Shown: piece by piece, positions 15,316 to 17,975 of the stretch | Position numbering within the stretch: position 1 is the stretch's first letter | How the letters are laid out: each line of letters opens with the position of its first letter | DNA from: Opitutia bacterium | GTDB lineage: Bacteria; Verrucomicrobiota; Verrucomicrobiia; Opitutales; Seribacteraceae | Length of the DNA stretch: 17,975 nt | Direction: 5' to 3' | NCBI GenBank assembly: GCA_002692605.1 | Contig: NZLE01000011.1 | Location: 1 to 17,975 of the forward strand | Program-made: the position numbers and the translations under genes | The notes under the pieces: generated by a model | The model's input: the letters and a program-made list of their open reading frames with translations, nothing else | The model's database searches: none | Told to the model about the DNA's origin: nothing

Positions 15316-15501
15316 TTGAATAGATTTAGAAATATGCCACGAGTCGGGTCAACTGATTTGCCAGAAAACTCCTTAAGATTGAGCAGGAAATCCCATAAAC
15401 TATTGATTTAAAGAAGGAAGCGGGACTATCCAAATGCCAAAAAGTTATTCACCGAGCAGCGGATTCATTGTGAGCAATGAGCCTCTTGACCGAGGAATTC
15501 C

Positions 15502-16902
15502 CTAATACTCTCGGTTTTTGATCCCGGGTTCGGGAACCGGATAGGTTCCATCCGCTCTTGCAAGAAGTGGAGATTCCGAATCGAGGGTTAGGTTTGCCAC
15601 GCCTGGTCCGAAAATGTGATCGGAATGGAGCATCTGATCATAGGTGACTTCGGTGCCAAGATGGGCGGACATTCTGCCCATTGAGGTTACGACACTGGCC
15701 TGGACTCCGCGTTCGACTTCGTTGTATGGTTTGTCGTTTTTGATGGCGTCCATCAACGATTCCCATTCCTCCTGATAGGGACTGTTCTCTCGGGTCGGAC
15801 GCGAACCGCCTTTTTGCCCGAACATCCATCCGAGCTCGCCATTCGGTCCTTGGCCTTTGTGAATTCTTGCCTGTGAGCGATGTCCGCCGGGACCGGAGAT
15901 CAGCGCATATCCCTTGGTTCCGTGCGCGTGACTGGAGAATTCCTGATGGCACCCAGCCATGTTTCGCCCATGGAAATAGAATTTGGTTTCGTCAGGAAAA
16001 GTGTATTCAACGGTGTAGTTGTCGAAATTCTGGTCGATTTTGTCACCGCGGTAATGTCTCCCCCCCTGAGCCTGGCATTTGACGGGCCACATGCCCTTCA
16101 TCCAGCAGCATTCGTCGATGTTATGAATAAAGAAATCGCTGAATGAGCCGCCGCTGAGCCACAGGAAACTATGGAAACGGCTAATCTGAAACATCAACTC
16201 CTTCTCTCCTTCGGGTTTCTTTTCCGAAAAGCAGGAGGCGATTGCGCTTTGCATGCGGTAGGCTCGCAGATTGAGGATTTGTCCCAGTTCGCCGTCTTCG
16301 ATTCTGGCTTTGAGCTCCTGCCGAGCTTGGCTGTGTCTGCACATCAGACCCACACCTACCTTGAGGTTTATTTTTTTGGCCTCCTCATTGAGCTCCAACA
16401 TTTTCCTGGAGGAGAATCCATCCGGAGTGACTGGTTTTTCCATGAAAACGTTCAGTCCACGACGGATGGCATATTCATAGTGCACCCAGCGAAAGGCACA
16501 GGGAGAGGTGAAGATCACGACATCGCCGGGATCGAGGACGTCCATGGCTTTTCGGTAGCCGTCAAAGCCGACGAAACGGCGTTCTTCCGGTACATCGACC
16601 TTCTCCTTGTGCTTGTTTACCAACCCATTGTAACTCCGTTCCAATTTGCTTTGGTAAACGTCAGCCATTGCCACCAACTTGGTTGGGCCATTCGTGTGAG
16701 AAACGGAAAGAGCGTTGCTGGCGGCTCCCGTTCCTCTGCCTCCGCAGCCTACCAATGCGAGTTTGGTGAGGTCGGAACTTTGGCCATGAACGGTGGGTAG
16801 GGCCAAACCTGCGAGAGCTCCCCCGCCGGCAAACTTTCCTGAGTGAGAGAAGAACTGTCTTCGAGAGATTCCGGAGGATGTGGGAGTGGTATATTTAGTC
16901 AT
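15502..16902 (-). CDS. Tat-exported Gfo/Idh/MocA family oxidoreductase
   Basis: NAD(P)-dependent oxidoreductase of the Gfo/Idh/MocA family, about 466 residues. The twin-arginine motif S-R-R-Q-F-F (13-18) before a hydrophobic stretch (GGGALAGLALP) indicates export as a folded protein by the Tat pathway, usual for members that carry tightly bound cofactor. The Rossmann motif is VGCGGRGTG (51-59), the EKPVTPD segment (155-161) carries the conserved EKP, and GVGLMCRHS and FHSFLWLSGGSFSDFFIHNIDE follow in the C-terminal domain. ATG 16902 is chosen because it places the Tat signal at the N-terminus; the frame is open to 17013 but the extra residues overlap the spacer. Family members oxidise or reduce sugar hydroxyls, often at C3, which would pair logically with the DUF1080 proteins (inference). 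A PQQ-like gene ends 92 bases upstream on the same strand. Confidence 0.92.
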   Translation of the reverse strand: MTKYTTPTSSGISRRQFFSHSGKFAGGGALAGLALPTVHGQSSDLTKLALVGCGGRGTGAASNALSVSHTNGPTKLVAMADVYQSKLERSYNGLVNKHKEKVDVPEERRFVGFDGYRKAMDVLDPGDVVIFTSPCAFRWVHYEYAIRRGLNVFMEKPVTPDGFSSRKMLELNEEAKKINLKVGVGLMCRHSQARQELKARIEDGELGQILNLRAYRMQSAIASCFSEKKPEGEKELMFQISRFHSFLWLSGGSFSDFFIHNIDECCWMKGMWPVKCQAQGGRHYRGDKIDQNFDNYTVEYTFPDETKFYFHGRNMAGCHQEFSSHAHGTKGYALISGPGGHRSQARIHKGQGPNGELGWMFGQKGGSRPTRENSPYQEEWESLMDAIKNDKPYNEVERGVQASVVTSMGRMSAHLGTEVTYDQMLHSDHIFGPGVANLTLDSESPLLARADGTYPVPEPGIKNREY

Positions 16903-16994
16903 TTTATTATGGTTTGGAGACAAGATTGTCTTGCCTACGGGATTTGCCGTGATTGACGCGCGGAGAGGGTATGGGTAATTCCTTGAAACGAAGA

Positions 16995-17975
16995 TTAATT
17001 TCCAGCGAAGCAATACAACTGATCGAGCGATCGAGTGTAAAGTTTTCCGGAGATTGGAGAGAGGGTTGATCGAAAGATTTCCTCCTGATTTTGAGACAGT
17101 CGGTTCCTGGCAATAACCTTCAAATGCTTTCGGTCAGGTTCGATCACGAAGGTGACTCCGCTTTCGTTTTGAATATAATAATGAGATTTTGAGACCAGTG
17201 GAGATCCGGAAAAGGCTCCTTCCAACCGGTCAATCCACAGAATCTTTCCCGTAGGTGCATCGTAACAGGTAATGACTCCGCCCATACTCGTGACAAAAAC
17301 CATGCTTTCCAGCATTGCAGGCGAAGGAAGGTCTCTTCCTCCGTTTCGTTTCGCATTCCATATCATTTTGGATTTTTGTCCATCCCCAAGGGCAGGTTTC
17401 ACCGCATAGAGATCACCGGGCTTTCCATTTACGACGTAAAGCAGTCCGTCTCCAAAGAAGGGAATGGGAGAACCTCGGCCGTTGAAACCCTTGCTGAACC
17501 ACAACTCGGAACCACTGGAAAGGTCATACCCCCGCACTCCATATTCACCGTTGAGCACAAGCTGGCTCTTTCCATTGACTTCAATGGGAACGGGCGTGCT
17601 CCATCCGCCTCGTGGCTTTTCAGCTCGAGGGCTTTCCCAAATGATCTTTCCTGTCTCAAGGTTGACTGCGATCAGTCGGGAAGGTCCCATCGAGTCACAG
17701 TTATGGTAGACGATTCCATTGAGGATGATGGGAGAAGCGGCGACTCCCCAACTGCCCGGGAAATCCCCAAGATTCAAGGACCAGAGAGATTTACCGTTCA
17801 AATCAAAGCAGTGTAAGCCTGCCGGTCCGAAAAAGGCAACGACCCGTTTCCCATCGGTTGCGGGAGTCGGCGTTCCCCATCCGTTCATCCGGTGAACACT
17901 CTCCGGGTTGGAGGAACGAACGGTTCGTTGCCAAAGAAGTTTTCCGTTATCTTGGTCAACGCATAGGAGATGTCT
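16995..17975 (-). CDS. PQQ-like beta-propeller protein (5' end outside window)
   Basis: C-terminal 326 residues of a PQQ-like beta-propeller protein; the frame runs off the right edge without a stop, reading CVDQDNGKLLWQRTV there, itself a propeller blade, so the ATG at 17888 is internal. Further blades are visible as LHCFDLNGKSLWSLN, AVNLETGKIIWESP, GYDLSSGSELWFS, LYAVKP and ITCYDAPTGKILWID, each with the W-containing strand typical of the fold. It resembles the protein at 8746-10074 in repeat style but the two are clearly distinct. Catalytic PQQ-dehydrogenase residues are not evident in the visible part. It is probably co-transcribed with the Gfo/Idh/MocA gene, whose ATG lies 92 bases downstream. 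Confidence 0.9.
   Translation of the reverse strand, partial: RHLLCVDQDNGKLLWQRTVRSSNPESVHRMNGWGTPTPATDGKRVVAFFGPAGLHCFDLNGKSLWSLNLGDFPGSWGVAASPIILNGIVYHNCDSMGPSRLIAVNLETGKIIWESPRAEKPRGGWSTPVPIEVNGKSQLVLNGEYGVRGYDLSSGSELWFSKGFNGRGSPIPFFGDGLLYVVNGKPGDLYAVKPALGDGQKSKMIWNAKRNGGRDLPSPAMLESMVFVTSMGGVITCYDAPTGKILWIDRLEGAFSGSPLVSKSHYYIQNESGVTFVIEPDRKHLKVIARNRLSQNQEEIFRSTLSPISGKLYTRSLDQLYCFAGN

Larger units (their letters stand above)
15118..15501. other. 384-base non-coding region between two minus-strand genes
   Basis: No credible coding sequence on either strand. It should hold the promoter of the copper/haem hybrid gene (start 15117) and the 3' untranslated region of the oxidoreductase gene (stop 15502). 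Its main contents are the hairpin terminator at 15252-15280 and a second hairpin at 15286-15315, both listed separately. The part from 15316 to 15501 shows no obvious structure beyond a possible minus-strand -35-like TTGACC at 15352-15347. Confidence 0.7.

Noticed and set aside
16171..16800. 209-codon open frame on the plus strand
   Set aside because: Antisense to the well-supported Gfo/Idh/MocA gene; no recognisable motif.
16918..16931. AGACAA/TTGTCT inverted repeat upstream of the oxidoreductase start
   Set aside because: Six-base arms around a 2-base centre are expected by chance at this scale; it could be an operator but nothing else supports that.

Overview
The window reads as a gene-dense stretch of chromosome from a free-living bacterium, most likely Verrucomicrobiota or a relative in the PVC group. 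That placement is inferred from gene content: formylglycine sulfatases, DUF1080 and ThuA-type proteins, PQQ-like beta-propellers, a Tat-exported Gfo/Idh/MocA oxidoreductase and a redoxin-cytochrome c hybrid, nearly all with export signals. No rRNA or other phylogenetic marker is present to confirm it. I see no tRNA, CRISPR array, insertion sequence or phage gene.

Layout. Positions 1-1014 (+) hold an aldo/keto reductase of the YghZ type whose true start lies left of the window. It converges on a minus-strand pair at 1028-3738: an O-antigen ligase/polymerase-like membrane protein with C-terminal TPR-like helices, and a nitrilase-family amidase that starts on a GTG overlapping the ligase stop. 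Positions 3907-5645 (-) hold a secreted DUF1080 protein and a secreted ThuA-like protein. Divergent from these, 5746-8743 (+) carries two secreted sulfatases, both with an intact C-x-P-S-R formylglycine motif. Positions 8746-11663 (-) hold a translationally coupled pair: a DUF3500-DUF1080 fusion and a PQQ-like beta-propeller protein. Positions 11804-13108 (+) encode a solitary cytosine-5 DNA methyltransferase with a four-cysteine, probably zinc-binding, insert. Positions 13105-15117 (-) encode a large protein joining a thioredoxin-like domain, one c-type haem site, a PHM-like copper monooxygenase module with all six copper-ligand positions recognisable, and two EF-hand loops. A 384-base non-coding stretch follows, with a strong 13-bp hairpin terminator and a second hairpin that pairs fully only in minus-strand RNA. 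Positions 15502-17975 (-) hold a Tat-signal Gfo/Idh/MocA oxidoreductase and a PQQ-like beta-propeller protein cut by the right edge.

How the parts may work together (inference). Sulfatases, DUF1080 proteins (a Pfam family named 3-keto-disaccharide hydrolase), a ThuA-like protein, a Gfo/Idh/MocA oxidoreductase and an aldo/keto reductase fit extracytoplasmic breakdown of sulfated or oxidised sugars. There is no SusC/SusD pair, transporter or recognisable glycoside hydrolase here, so this is at most part of a pathway. The methyltransferase and the copper/haem hybrid look like independent units.

Most worth a second look: the redoxin-haem-copper-EF-hand hybrid (13105-15117), the DUF3500-DUF1080 fusion with its coupled propeller gene (8746-11663), the orphan methyltransferase, and the two-hairpin RNA candidate at 15252-15316. 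I found no clearly new defence or mobile system.
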